A DNA stretch of 64,000 nt from assembly GCF_030704535.1 (NCBI RefSeq), contig NC_081812.1, positions 18,795,501 through 18,859,500 of the forward strand, given 5' to 3'. The position numbers and the translations under genes are program-made. The notes beneath the pieces were generated by a model. It was not told where the DNA came from and searched no databases. It was given only the letters and a program-made list of their open reading frames with translations. Positions 24,226 through 38,700 of this stretch are shown piece by piece. How positions within the stretch are numbered: the first letter of the stretch is position 1; each line of letters opens with the position of its first letter. The stretch comes from Vitis vinifera (taxonomy: Eukaryota; Streptophyta; Magnoliopsida; Vitales; Vitaceae).

Positions 24226-26722
24226 AAATAATAGAGCGAAAGAGAGAGTAGTGAATTTGGCTTGTAGGAGTGGACGGCGGAACCGACGCTGAGCTGAGCT
24301 GAGCTGCCCTGCCGTTATCATATACATATATATACACATCTTCCCCCCTATATTGGAATCCACGTTAATCGGTACAAGGATTTTGTTATATTCACCAATT
24401 AGCGTGCTGCATGTGGATTTGAATCTTACACGTAATTATCTTGTTCCACCCGTCGCTTCGGAATCAAAATTAGGGTGCGCCCATCTTTAAATATTTCCTA
24501 CTCGTCCATTTTTTCAAACCATCGGCACCGAATTTTTGTTAAAATATTTTATAAAATCAAAACCCGTTAGACTTGTGAGACAACATCACACGTCTAAAAT
24601 TTAAACTTGAAAGTATGACCTTATAATACTACAAATTGATTAGTAATTTCAAATATTATTTTATTTTATTTATTGACACATACGTTAATAAAAGAAATTT
24701 TATGAAATGAATACCGCATCATTAGATGAATAGTAAAAGAAATCTGGAAAGGCGTGCGGAAAGAATTAAGTTGATGTTGTATTTTATTAAGGATTAAAGC
24801 GAAGGCATTATCCAAAAGGTACTTTACAAAAACTAAGGTATTTTATATCTCCAATGTCACGTTCCCACGAATATTCCACCAGAGAGCTATGTCGTTTATA
24901 AAGAAGACAAGATCGACAAAGCTAAAGAAGATAAAAAGCATAAAGGCATATATTTATTTAAACATATACCATAATCCTATTTTCCGACTGCAAAAGAGGA
25001 GTTCAGTTGGGACTTGGGAGTGACCGACCTACCTGCTACCTCCGGCCGGTAGTTAAATAATTCAGTCTCCAATCATCGTGTTCACGTGGGCCGCTTTTAT
25101 TTTGAATTAGTCACCATTAGCTCAATGTGATTAATTATTTTTTATTTGACATGAATCTGTTCCACTAGCCTAGACCCAGTTCCCAACCCCAGTTTATATT
25201 GAATTAATCACCATGAGCTCCATAAGGACGATTGTTTTGATATATCATTAGCATGAGGGCCACCAGACCAGCTCTACGCACCCAGAGTTAGGAATTAGGT
25301 GATATCAAAGATGCAAGACTTGAGCATACTCCCAGCACTTAAGCAATACCAAGTCCCAAACGCATCGTCTATCCTCCAAAGTCAAATCAAACTTCCCAAA
25401 TTTGCCGACAATTTTGAATCTCACCCATTTGGGTGGGTATTGCGTCATTTGGATGGGCAGCCATGGGATTTATGTCGTCAGTTGCAGAGGAGAGACGTAT
25501 AAAATACAGGCATACACTTCACGTGCAATTATGTACCAGATAAAACTGCACATGCCCACCGTCTACATACCAATCAGCAGGATTCTGGATTCACGTCGTC
25601 CCACATGCCTGATGTAATTAGATTCATGTGCAAACATGTGACTATAAAAATGCCCATAGTATTTTAGCAAGCTTTAAAAAGCTCAATGTGGCGCACTCCA
25701 GATTGTGTGGCGGAGAAACAAAATTAAGATTTTTGCAAATATTTTGGCCATATCTATATATTTCCCTGGTTTTCTACAGACCCAATGGTAATCACCACCT
25801 ACCACGGGAAAGAAAAAACTACAAATGCATTAACTAGTTTTGTTGCTCTCAATGGAATTTTCAACCAAAGAATTCTCCGGCCCACCAATGTAGAGTCTAA
25901 AACTTGTGGTGCCATACCATGACATGTGACTTTCCCAAACACTGACCCCACACAAAGTGATAACTAAGAGATGCTCTGAGTATTATAAGATAAGATCACC
26001 AACACCATTCAACGCAATTTACCATGACTGCATACCTACCTACAAACTTAGTGCGTGCAACTGCAAACCTAGAATCCTAGACTCCTGTTTTTGTAAAATT
26101 ACATAAGAGGACATGATTAGGCTGAAACCAATGCCCTCATGGCGACCCAACACAAAAACGCTGGCTAAGAATGTTCAGTTGATCAACTGACTTCCTTCAA
26201 TAGTCAAGACTACTCGGGTTCAAGCCCACAAATCGAATGCCAGTCTGGAATTTCAAATCCCATATACGGGCATGTCAGGTTAGCCTGTCAAAACATTTTA
26301 ACGTTCGAGCAACATTGTTCAAAATGGGACCCACACGTTTCACATCTCCAAATAGCCACCTAGTAAACAAATAGATCAGACCGTTGTTCCGTTTGAAAAC
26401 TTCTTCCATCTCCAAATCACCAAAGAAACAGCAACTAGTAAGAAGGCCCAGGGACATTGACTTCAAAGGTATCAAGGTGGGAGGGGATTTTTGGTTATGA
26501 AACCATCCAGATGAAACAAGTTACAAATGAAGCAATCATTTCAAGCCATTTACTCAAACTGTCCATACGTATATATGGACACGGGCATTTACATAATATT
26601 CCCACATTTACATGCATGGTGACTCTGTGTATGCTCAAAACTTATGCATTATGCATGCTAAGAACTTCAGAATATACCTACTATGGTAAATAAGATTTTG
26701 ATATTCATCCAATAAACACATC
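24226..26722. other. Intergenic region between URH1 and the 3' end of TAF12
   Basis: Holds the URH1 promoter on the left and the TAF12 3' UTR on the right. The short open frames on both strands have no recognisable domain, and I see no repeat structure worth naming. Confidence 0.5.
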
Positions 26723-29700
26723 TCATGCAGCTTCACGGATCTTAAGGTTTGGCGAGCTCAAGACATTGGCAGATGTCTTTGCCGGATGACCCTTTGTATT
26801 TCCAGCACCTTGTCCACTGGAACTCTTCGTATTTGCTGACTCAGTCCCCACAGCTGACTTCTTTATCTGCCAGAGAGGGAAAAAAACAGAGAGATGTTAA
26901 GATGGACTAAAAATATATATACAAATAACAAATGCAGAACAAAACCATGCTTAAATTGAAGTACCAGAACCTTCTGTTACTTAAGTTATCATGTAAACTT
27001 AGTACAAGATTCATACCATGTCTCCATGTCCGTTTCTTATTTAAAAATAATATATATATATATATAGAAAGCAACAAAAAAAGTTACTAATGGAAAAACA
27101 TACCGCTGCAAGCCGTTCCTTGTGAATATCACTTACAAACTGCAAAACCATCATGATATAATTAGCAAAAGCCAAGAAATTTAAAAAGAGAATTTCTGAG
27201 GCATGAGAAGCTTCCTGTGAAATAAACTATGTCTACATCACCACAATTAGAAGACTGTTTGTGACCAGTCATAACGAAAATTCTTACTGGTTTTTTGAAG
27301 GTCTTAATCTCATCTCCACCAAACCCAGGAAGAGTCATATTCCAATTTCTTTCTGCATCAAAGGTTGAATAGAAAAAATTAAGCACCATCTGTCTATGTA
27401 AGGTGTGCTGTATAAACAACTGCAGAGGATATTTCCAGCATTAGCTGACCTAGATGTAGAAGTATGTCCTTTGCTTCTAATGTAGGTGATTTTCGATGCT
27501 TGGCTAATGAGCAACCAAATGTTGTAATCTGTTCAAAGGATAAAATAACATGTTAATGATGAAGGGAATAGAGAGTTGTGGAGAAGACTTTTTTACAAGA
27601 TAAAACAAAGGTGCTCAACTATTTCTGCAGCAAGATATTTTTTTTTTATAGATAAAAAAATATGTATATAAAAAAAAGAGGAAACACCAAAAGCGGTGCC
27701 CTCAAAGTATACAAGGAGTATACAAAAGAGGCCAAAAGGCTCAAACCATAGGGGGAGGGGTAGAAACAAAAACATCACCTGCCCTTACTTAGAGCCTAAT
27801 CAATCAAAGAAACTTACAAGCGAAGAAGGGCTCAAATCTATAGACACCCTAACCCAAGACCAAAGGTTACATACAAAAGAATTTTTCAATCTTTGGAGTA
27901 AAGCTCTTTATTACCAAACACTAACATATTCCTTTCTTTCCATACTGTCCAAAATAAACATAAGAGGGTCATTTGCCAAGCCTTTTTACGAGCTTTACCC
28001 ACAAAAGCCCCATGCCACCCAAGAAGAGTTTCCTTCACTAAACAAGAAAAAATCCAAGCCACACCAAAGAGGGAGAAGAAAAGATTCCAAAGAACCCAAA
28101 TCTTTGTACAATGAAGAAGAAGGTGATCCACCATCTCTACTTCAAAGAGGCATAGAAAACACCTATTAGCCAAAAAGTGTCCCTTCCTTTGAAGTTGGTC
28201 CAAAGTTAAGACTTTCCCCCACGAAGCCTCCCAAGCAAAGAAAGCCACCTTAGGAGGCACACTCGCCCTCCAAATACTACCACTAGGGAACAAAGGAGAA
28301 TCTTCAAGCTCCAAGATAGAATAAAGAGACTTGACCGAAAAGGTGTCACACCTCAAAGCTATCTAAATCACTCTATCTTCCACCTCCCTGTGCACCCTAA
28401 AAGTTTGGATCTTTTGCAAAAAACGCTCCACCAGCTCTACCTCCCAATCGTTAAACACCCTTGAGAAAAGAGGAGTCCATCCACCCCCATCACCACTGAT
28501 TTGAAAGGAGACCCCAAAGGCATACCCAAATAGCAGGAAGGGAGACCACCCACTTTACACCCCAACTCCAAGGCCAAGTCCTCTATATTGTGCACCCTAC
28601 CCATCGAAATTAACTCGTTTTTCTCCAGATTGATTCTCAAACCTGAGCAAGCCTCAAACCATATGAGAAGCCAACTTAGATAAGTCATCTGATCTTAAAA
28701 CGCCTCACAAAACACTAATGTATCATCAACAAATAACAAGTGCAAGATTAGAATCCCCTCACCCCTTCTACCTCTCACCCTCCAACCAAATAAGAAGCCC
28801 CCACTAATAGCCCTCCTTAATAGACAACTAAACACCTCCATGGCTATCACGAACAAATAAGGGAAGAGGGAATCTCTTTGTCTCAAGCCCCTCGAACTTT
28901 GAAAAAAACTGGAAAGAGATCCATTTACTAAAACAGAAAATTTCACAGTGGAGATGCACCATTTTATCAATTTCTCCCCAAATCCCATCTTTCTAAGCAC
29001 TGCAAACAAAAACTTCCAATTCACATGATCATACGCTTTCTCTATATCCAACTTGCACAACACACCACCTTCATTGTTTTTCAACCTTGAGTCCACAGCC
29101 TCATTTGCAATCAATATTGCGTCTAATCGACCTAAAATCTATTAGCCAACACCTTGGCTAGCAACTTATAAAGGCTACCCACAAGACTAATCGACCTAAA
29201 ATCTTTCAAGTCTTTTGCATCTTCCTTCTTAGGGGCTAGAACCAAGAAAGTAGCATTCATAGACTTTACAAATCTACCCCCACCCCCCTCATGGAAGTCA
29301 CTAAAAAAACCCAAAACCTCTACCTTCACAACATCCCAACAAAAAAGCCAAAATGTCATGGTGAAGCCGTCCGGACCTAGAGCTGTCCTTACCTAGATCT
29401 GAGAGAGCTACAAACACCTCTTCTTCCGAAAAAAGAAACTCCAACCTCTCAGCCTCATTGCTATCTAACCCCATAAAAGTCAACCCATCAATACTAGAAC
29501 GCCGCCCCCCTTCTTCTGAATAGAGGTTTCGAAACGCCCCAACCACACTATCTTTTAAAACATTCTCCTCGGTATGCCAGTAGCCACACTTCCAACATGG
29601 ACAACCAGTTTCTTCTATTGTGAGTATTCACCATCCTGTGGAAGAATCTGGTGTTATCGTCCCCCTCCTTCAACCACACTTCCCTAGACTTCTGTCTCCA

Positions 29701-32700
29701 GGAGATTTCTTTCCTCAAAACCCAAGTCTTATAAGACTCCCTAGCCACATTTCTGGCTTAACATTCTTCTAAATTCAGGGCTGAAAATTTCTCCTTCTCT
29801 AAGAATTTCTCCCTTTTTAGCCTCAATGAGACCGAACAATTCTTTATTCCAAGTTTTCAAGATAGCTTTTAAGGCTCTCAGTTTTGCATCTAAAACAAAG
29901 TTGAAAGACCCAGTAAAAATAAAGCCCCACCACCACCTCTTCATCTAATCTTTGAACCCCTCCTCTTCCAACCAAATCTTCTCAATCTGAAGGGAGATGA
30001 TCCCCTCCTCATACCTCCTCCTTCTAGCAAAATGGAAAAGTGATCAAAAACCAGTCTGGGTAAAACACCCTACACAAACCCATTAAACAAGTTGTCCCAG
30101 TTATCTGTCACTACAAACCGGTCAACCCTAGATTGGGATTGGTTATTCAAACCACCCTCCACATAAAAGGACCCCCCCGCAAAGGAAAGTCCCTCAACTC
30201 CAAATCCTCTAACACTTCTGAAAATCTCCTCATTGATGCAGATAGCCCTCCTCCCCTACTACGTTACTCTAGAAATCTTATCATATTGAAATCCTCACCT
30301 ACACACCAAGGGTCACTCCGTAAACCTCTTATTGACCCAAGCTCATCCCAAAAGTCCTCTCTATCCCTTTTGCACACCGGACCATACGCACCAGTAGCTT
30401 CCTAAGACTCTGCAGCAAGATATTAATCTTCTTATAGGTACCAAAGAAATATATTCCAATCAAGGGGAATTCTAATGAAGCAAAAACAGACTAGAAACAA
30501 CTAATGTAAGCTATTAGAACCTTGCCTACTTTATGTTTGTATGTTAGGTTAAAACGAGTCATATGTAAGGAAACTGTTGCAAGTGCACCAATCTTTTGTG
30601 AAGAATAACTCATCCTTCTTTGCATATCCTTTTGTAATTCAGTGAAATGCATTCTTTGTCTCCAATCAATTTACATGTAGTATCATACACATATTATGTT
30701 TGGTTGCTTATGTGGTTTGAAGCAATTTTGAAGCCGAAAATAAAGTTGGAAAAAAGCGAATTCATCCCAATAGGGGGAATAGCTAATGTGTTAGCGATGG
30801 AGTTTAGTCACAAGGTAGAAGCGCTTCCTTTCTCTTACCTAGGTCTGCCATTGGGTGCCCCTTTCAAATCAATATCAGTATATGATACGATGGAAGAGAG
30901 GTTTTGCAAAAGATTGTCGATATGGAAAAAACAACATATGTCTAAAAGGAGGAGACTCACTTTGATTCGAAACACATTAACCAACACTAGAAAAGTTGTA
31001 AAGAGATTTTCTTTGAGGAAATGGGACTTTGGAGAAAAAGTCTCATTTTGTAAGATGGGCCATTGTGTGCACAGATAGGAGGAAGTATCGGGCATTAGAA
31101 GTCTTTCCTCTCTTAATCAATCTATCTTGGGTAAGTGGAATTGGAGGTTTGATTTTGAAGGGAAGTTTTTTGGAAACAAGTCGTAAATGGAAAGTATGGG
31201 AAGGAAGAAGAGGAATGGAAGTCCTACTTAGTGAGAGATGAGTACGGGGTCTTTTTCTCTCCTGTACACTTTAGCTTCTCTAAAAAACACTTGGGTGGTG
31301 GATATATAGGATACAACAAGGTCGGGGGTTATTAGAATCCATGTTTCTTTAGACACTTAAATGATAAGGGAGTATGCAAGACACGTCGTTGAGGAGCGAA
31401 GATTTTTTTTTTTTTTTCTTGATAAGTATTGAGGAGCGAAGATTTTGATAAGATGATTTAGAATGAGTCAAAGAATGGTATTTTTTTTCATTGAAATCCT
31501 TGTACTCTCTTGGAGTCAGGGAGGATAATGCCCTTCCCTTCAAGCATGACTTGGAATTCTTGGGTCCCAACAAAAGTGCACTTTTTTTGTTTTGTTTTGC
31601 TTCAAAACCTTCCTAGAGAAAAGTATTGACATTAAATCAGCTTCAAAGACAAGTATCATTGTTGGCGAATAGATGTTATCTATGTAAAGCCAAAGAGAAT
31701 CAATTGATCACATTCTTCTTCATTGCATCATGTCTAGGGTTCTATGACAACTCTTGTTCTTCCTATTTGGTATAGTTTGGGTGGGTCCTTCCATAGTCAG
31801 AGAAACTCCTTTAATTTGGCATGGCTCTTTTGTCCAGAAAAAAAGGAAAAAGGTTTGGCAAATGACTCCAATATGCATTTTTTGGACTTTATGGAAGGAA
31901 GGGAACCGTAAAGCATTTGGAAATGTGGAGCAGCCTGAGAATAAGTTGAAATGGTTGTTCCTATGTGGTCTCTTAGCTTGGGTTGGAACATACACAAAAG
32001 AAGGCTCAATGCCTTGTAGATTGGTTGGGATCATGTTGAGAGAGAGAGAGAGAGGTTTTATGTTTCTCTCATTGACGAATCTGCCACTTAGTGCCCATTG
32101 TATATGGCCCCTATACTCTGGCTTACATATTTCCTTTTTGTATACACACACACACACATTTCTTTGCTCATCCAAAAAGAATAAAAAGGCTTGGATCTTG
32201 AATTCAAAGATGTCATCCATAAATATCATGCAATATAGCAAGATTTGATCCCAAAGGCAAGCAAATTTCTAATTTCCATGCTGAAATAAATTATATCATG
32301 AAGGCACTATCAAAATAAACATACAAACACAAAACCAAATCAACATGACAATCATGCACAACTATCTAGTCATGCAATGCTGAAAAATCAACAGGCAGTC
32401 AATTAACTGTGAGAAAAATAGAAATCAGAAGGTAAATTCAAAAACTCACAGACTCAACAAAGTCCTCTGCAATATCCACAAGAATGTCTTCGACTTCAGG
32501 ATCCAACTTTTCTGATGGATCAATCTATCCAGTAAGCAGAGAAATTAGGAAGGGATTTTCACATGTCTCATACATGAAAAAGATAAAGGCAAAGGGAAAT
32601 AAAAACATAAGAATACATTATAGCAAAGGTGTTTAAGAAACACCTAGGCCTTTAGTCCTCAGATGAGGTATGTGTTAGATGATGCCCGGGTAAAAGATAG

Positions 32701-35700
32701 CATACTTTATAATTGTGTCTTTAAAATTTTCAATGCTCACAGACAAGTTGAGAATAATTAAAATAAATATACAAATCAATTCTAAAATTCGTTCTAATAA
32801 GATAACAAGTCAAAAGCAAAAGAAAATGGTTGAGAGATGCAAAGAGGCTCAATTCTCAAATCATCTGTTGCTCTTCCATGGTGAAGGATTTCAAAGGGGT
32901 TGCAAACTTATATTTAGTCCATTACTTATTAAAATAAAAAATAAAACATTAAATTGAAGTAAAGACATGCCCCACTAAGAAAAGCACCTAAAAAAATTAT
33001 TAGTGAGAACAACAACTAAACCAAATCTCCTTGATAATACAGAGGGCACAAGCACTCTAATGCAAATTTTGAGTAATAACCAATAGTGGTCTATAAAAGT
33101 AGTTTTGATGACTACATATGGGCAGAATCTCTTCTAAAAGATTATTAAAAGCATACCAGCCCTAGCAGTACAGATATGGGAGTATGAGAAGAGGCCAGCC
33201 AAGTTACCTGATTTACTAGCTCATGGATGCTTCTCTTGCTCAAAATCCTATTACCAGATTCACTGGCCTCTGCACTAGCTGTTCTGCTATGGGGCCCCAA
33301 CTGGGGCGTGCTAGGCTGCACAATTGCAAGAGAGGAAGGCTTCTGGTTTCCTGATCCCTGAACCCTCCCGATCTGTTGTGGGTGGGGTAAAGATTGTGGT
33401 ACCCTTGATGGTGGAAATTGCTGCCCATAATGCTCCTGTTGTTGATGTGATAGCAACGGTTGTTGTGGTTGTTGTGCAGTTGACATTTGCTGCTGCTGTG
33501 AAGCAGTTGGCAAGGGATGATGATGTTGCTGAGGAATATGTGACCTTTGAGGCAAGGATTGAGCAGTCATTTGTGGTCTAAACGATGGGGATGGCAAAGG
33601 AGGCTTCCCTTGTGATCCAGATGATAACCATGGCTGATTATGAGGCTGCATACTTTGTGATGTATTTGGTGATGGTGCACCCGGAGATCCCACTGATGAA
33701 GCTCTTAAAAGGCCATGCCCTTGAAAATTCTGAAAAACCAAAAACAAAAAAAGATTGAGATGAGAAAAATCAACACAGATTTTTCAGGTAGCACTGCAAG
33801 ATCAAGATAAATAAATGCAATGAAAACAACCACCTTGGTAAATCAAAACAAAGATAAAATCTCTCACTCCCCTACAACACACACAAAAAAAAAAAAAAAG
33901 ACTACGATCTGAAATCCCACTTCTTTTATGGGTTACCATCTGAAACCCCACTTATATTCTAATATTTCAGTTAATAACCTTTACCACATAGAAAGCCAAA
34001 CACACTATGTTTTAAAAAGCTTCACAAAATCCCAAGCAAAAAAGCTTTACTTAGTGGCCACTCAAGAACCTTAAATCTCCTTTGCAGGAAAGAAGGCCCT
34101 AACATTTGGCTCCAAGGAAGGATAGAAAGACTTGACAGAAAACTCCTCCTTTTTCTTTTGATAGGTAAATAAGCAAATATATTAAAAGTGCAAGGAAAAG
34201 GTGCACCATATACACATGGGAGTATACAAAGAGCACCAAAATGCAGGAAAAAGGAAAAAAAATAATAAATACCAACCCAAAACAAAAACAATGTCCTATG
34301 GATCATAGAAACAGAGGGCTCTCAAACGAATTAACCTCGTCCATATTCTGCTATCCGACCAGGGCCAACAAACCACCCACAAAACAAACAACAACTACCT
34401 GCTTCACCAAATACCACTCTCCTCGAAAAACCAAACATACCAACTACTGTAAATCCCTTACAACAAATGAAGAGAATGTAAACATCCTCTTCCTCTCCAC
34501 CTCCCATCCCCTCACCTCATCACTAGCCTATACACTCAGAAACCAAATCCCACCCACACTTCCTGCTCCTTCTCCCTTTCTGGCTTGAATGATTGTGGTT
34601 AATGGAGCACTCCTTCTTACCACACCATGCAAACCAACCAGTCCTTTACAAAAGCAAAATTATGTTGTTTTGCCTTCAGTTTTTCTAAAAGATATTTTCC
34701 CTCATTTAGTGTTAAAAAAGAGCCAAAATAAATCATTTTTGCATGAGTTAAAAAAATAAAATTTTAAAAGAATTAATACAAGGCACACCTCTATCAAGGC
34801 AGAAGGCTTGGCAAGCAAGGTGCCTAGGGTTCACTGCACCTTTCGCCTAGGCATGCCTAAGATGTGCCTTTAAAAACTATGACTAATATAATAGCAAGTA
34901 TAACTCCCTCTATCGTATAGCTGGTTTACAGTGGGTGGGAACCCATGTAGATCAAAATTATACATACAGCAACACAAAAGACCCAAAAAATGCAACAGGA
35001 CAAAATAAATGATGGAACATAACAGAGCAAAGTGAATAAATGAAGGAAAAAGTGTGTTTTCATTTACTCATTTGGAAATACATGCAAAATGAGGATTATA
35101 GAAATCTTATCCCTTTTGAAGTTTGGTATGTGGAAAACCTATCCCTCACCTAAAATCTGTGACTATGCATTCCTCAATATTTGTCTGATTGGGAAGAGAA
35201 GAAGTATGGGAAGGACCTTGAAGGTCTCAGTGCATAGGAAGACATTCTGGGTTAGTTTCAAGGGAGAAATCGGAGGAAGATGGTGTTCAATAACAGAGCA
35301 CAGTAAAGGCTCTGTCTTCGTCCTTGGTTTTGAGAAGGAAGAGGTTAGCTGGTTGATAGAACAATTGTCAAAGGCCATTGAGATGAAGATTTTTATGGGT
35401 TTCAACAGAAAATTTAGAGGAAAGAACAGTGTTCATCTATTGGAGGTTGGCTTCAACGAGCATGGCAGGTATATAAGATTATCAGAATTTGCATCCAGAA
35501 GGAAGTCAACCTTTCTGGTAATACCTGAGGGGGACAATGGCAGGGGATGGGAACTTTTGAAGGAAGCGTTGTATTCAATGCTGGTGGTCCCCTCCTCGGG
35601 TTTTGACGAAAAAGGTAGGCAGAGCAGGGAAGAAAGGAATTTGCTCAAATTCGCGGGTCCCTTGCAACGGTCCTTCGCGAATGTAGTCAGAGAAGAAAGA

Positions 35701-38700
35701 CTGAGGAGAGGCGGCCTTGTTTCAGTAGGGAGATGGGCGAGGGCCGTGGTGTGCGAATGTCACGATGATTCTGCTAACTGGGACGAGGTTGGTCGGGCTT
35801 TGGCGAGAAGGTTAGGGCACAAAGGCGTGGTGACAGTGGTTCCATTCGCCGGAGGAAAAGCATTGTTTTTTGTAGAAACCTTAGAGGAGGCTGTAACACT
35901 ACACGAGTCAAGGTTCATCAAGATTAAAGGAGGAAATACAGTCTTGTTGAGAAAATGGTCGCCAAAGGAAAACTCAGAAATAGAGGGGAAATTCAAGGAA
36001 GGTTGGATTGAGTTAAGGGGTTTACCATTCCATTTATGGTCTGAGGTTCACTTGAAGAAAATCATGGAGCAATGGGGGACGGTGACAGAGATAGATTGGC
36101 GTACACTGAAATTTTTTATCTAAGCAAAGCTAGGGTGAGAGTAGTTATGAAAGAAAGATCGGTGCTTCCCGCTTTGATTGAGGTGGTAGATGGGGGTTGG
36201 GACTTCACAATCTCAGTTACAGTGGTAGGGAAAGAAGATGGCATGCAGGCTAGAAAAATGGGTGAGTTAACTCGGCATTTGGCTGAGGCTCACTCGGGGA
36301 TAGCTGGCAGAAGGAGGGAAGTTGAAGATCGATCAACGGCTGGGAAGGTGTCCTCGGCTGGGGCAACTGACAGATTGATGGAGTGGAGAGAGGGTCAAAA
36401 GGTTGTAAATGCTCCCGGGAGGACACGTGGAACGAAGTGGACAGAAGAGGGAAACAACTGGCCTCCTACGTCTTTTAATTCAAAATTTAAAAGTCTGAAG
36501 GCAGGTGGTGTTGGGCCAAAGCAGGTGGGTAAGGTCAAAGCCCAGTCAAATCTCGTGGATGAGATCTGGGCCTCCAAACATTTGTCAAGGGCCCAATCTT
36601 TTAGTAAGCCCAGGTCTATGTCAGAAAATGATGTGGGCTGGAAGAGGGAAGCCCCTGGGAGAGGCCCGATCCAGCAGATGGGCCAAGAGCCGGGGGGTAA
36701 GCAAAACAGACCGTGGAAGGGCCCGACACACAGAGCTTCTCACGCTGCAAAGGGAAAGGCGAAGGTAGGTTACGAGGACTCTGAACTTCAACGGAGGGAA
36801 ACCACGGTGATGCGTGGTTCAAAGAAGCTGTGGAATGACCTACTTCCGTCAAGCTCTGAAAGCCGACAAGGAGATCGAAGCCGAGAAAAGCCAGTTACGG
36901 CTAAGAGATCGCTGACAGGTAGTGATTCTCTTTCAGTGGAAGTAGTCGTCGAAGTGGGATCTCTTTTGTTTCAAGGGGGTTCCGAGGAAGGAACGACGCC
37001 GACGGAGGAAATCGAGGAACAAAGGAATACTCCTAGGGTTCCTTTTATGTCAAAAGAGAAGGAGAAAATGCGCAATAATGCTATAGGAGAAGACGGAGAA
37101 GGTGTTAAGGGCTTTGTGGGTTATTCTCATAGTGGTTCTTCAGTCGCGGATCATCCTTCTTATCACGAGAACAGAGAAAAAGGGCTTATCTTTGGGGGGG
37201 ACTGTGGATTGGCGAAAGTGGGAATTTTCCAGGTATCTGCTCACCTTTCTTCTCAGCCTTCTCTGCCTTTACGGTATCCCTTCTCTGGTGTGGCTCCTCC
37301 ACACCAGAGTCCTTTTGAACCCGATCTCTCCATTTCAGCCTTTCATTCCCAGTTTCCTATGAAAAACCGAGAGTTAACTAAAAATTGCTTTAAAAAAAGT
37401 GACGATGGGGATCATCGTCTTGGGTATGTTGGCAATCCTAATCATGTTGGAGTGGAGTCCCAGATGGCTGGAATGAATCTGATGTCTGAGAGCTTTAACT
37501 ATGATATGACCAATTCCAGCTCGCCTCACGGGGTCCCTATTTTGGGCGCAGTAAGCAAAGAAGTATCAGATTTCTCCCAGACGAGGGGATTCCAAATAGA
37601 AGGTCTTTCCCCTAGCAAGATGGCTAAAGTCTGTGAAGTCTTGAGATCCTTGGATATTAAGGTGTACTCAAGACGAAAGAACAAAATTGCCATAGGCAAT
37701 TGAGATTTGGTGGTGATGGTCTGGAGTTTTAGGGGCAGTGAGGTGTTTGTATGAAGATCATAAGTTGGAATATAAGGGGGTTGGGATCTAGGACAAAGAG
37801 GAGGGTGGTTAAGGATTTTCTGCGGCTTCAGAATCCGGATGTAGTGATGTTTCAGGAAACAAAAAGAGAGGTGTGCGACAGAAGGTTTGTAGGTAGTGTC
37901 TGGTCGGTCAGGAATAAGGAGTGGGCTATTCTTCCGACGTGCGGGGCTTCAGGAGGGATTTTGATCATTTGGGATTCAAAAAAGATGAGAGGTGAGGAGG
38001 TGGTAATAGGATCCTTTTCCGTCTCAGTCAAGTTCTTGTTGGATGGAAGCGGACCATTGTGGTTGTCTGCAGTCTATGGTCCAAACAATCCCTCAATTAG
38101 GAAGGAGTTTTGGGTGGAGTTGTCAGACCTTTTTGGTCTTACTTATCCCTCATGGTGTGTTGGAGGAGACTTCAACGTGATAAGGAGTAGATCAGAAAAA
38201 CTGGGGGGATCTGGAGTCACTTCCAGCATGAGGGATTTTGATGGTTTTATAAGAGAAAGCGAATTACATGATCCCCCATTAAGGAATGCCTCTTTTACTT
38301 GGTCAAACATGCAGGAGTCACCGGTGTGTAAGAGATTGGATCGGTTTCTCTATTCAAATGAGTGGGAGCTTTCCTTCCCTCAAAGCCTTCAAGAAGTACT
38401 TCCTAGATGGACATCAAATCACTGGCCGATTGTCTTGGATACTAATCCGTTCAAGTGGGGACCAATACCTTTTAGGTTTGAGAATATGTGGTTGCAACAT
38501 CATAATTTCAAAGAGAGCTTTAGCAGTTGGTGGAGAGAATTTGAAGGAAATGGTTGGGAAGGTCACAAGTTCATGAGGAAGTTACAATTCGTTAAGGCAA
38601 AATTGAAAGATTGGAATAAGAATACTTTTGGAATGCTTAAGGAAAGGAAAAAAACCATATTGGATGAAATAGCTAACATTGATGCCATTGAACAAGAAGG

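Noticed and set aside
31720..32241. Minus-strand ORF of 173 residues over the LINE fragment
   Set aside because: It is antisense to a recognisable LINE zinc-binding domain and has no domain of its own.
35163..36852. Minus-strand frames inside LINE ORF1
   Set aside because: Shadows of ORF1, which has the known LINE layout.
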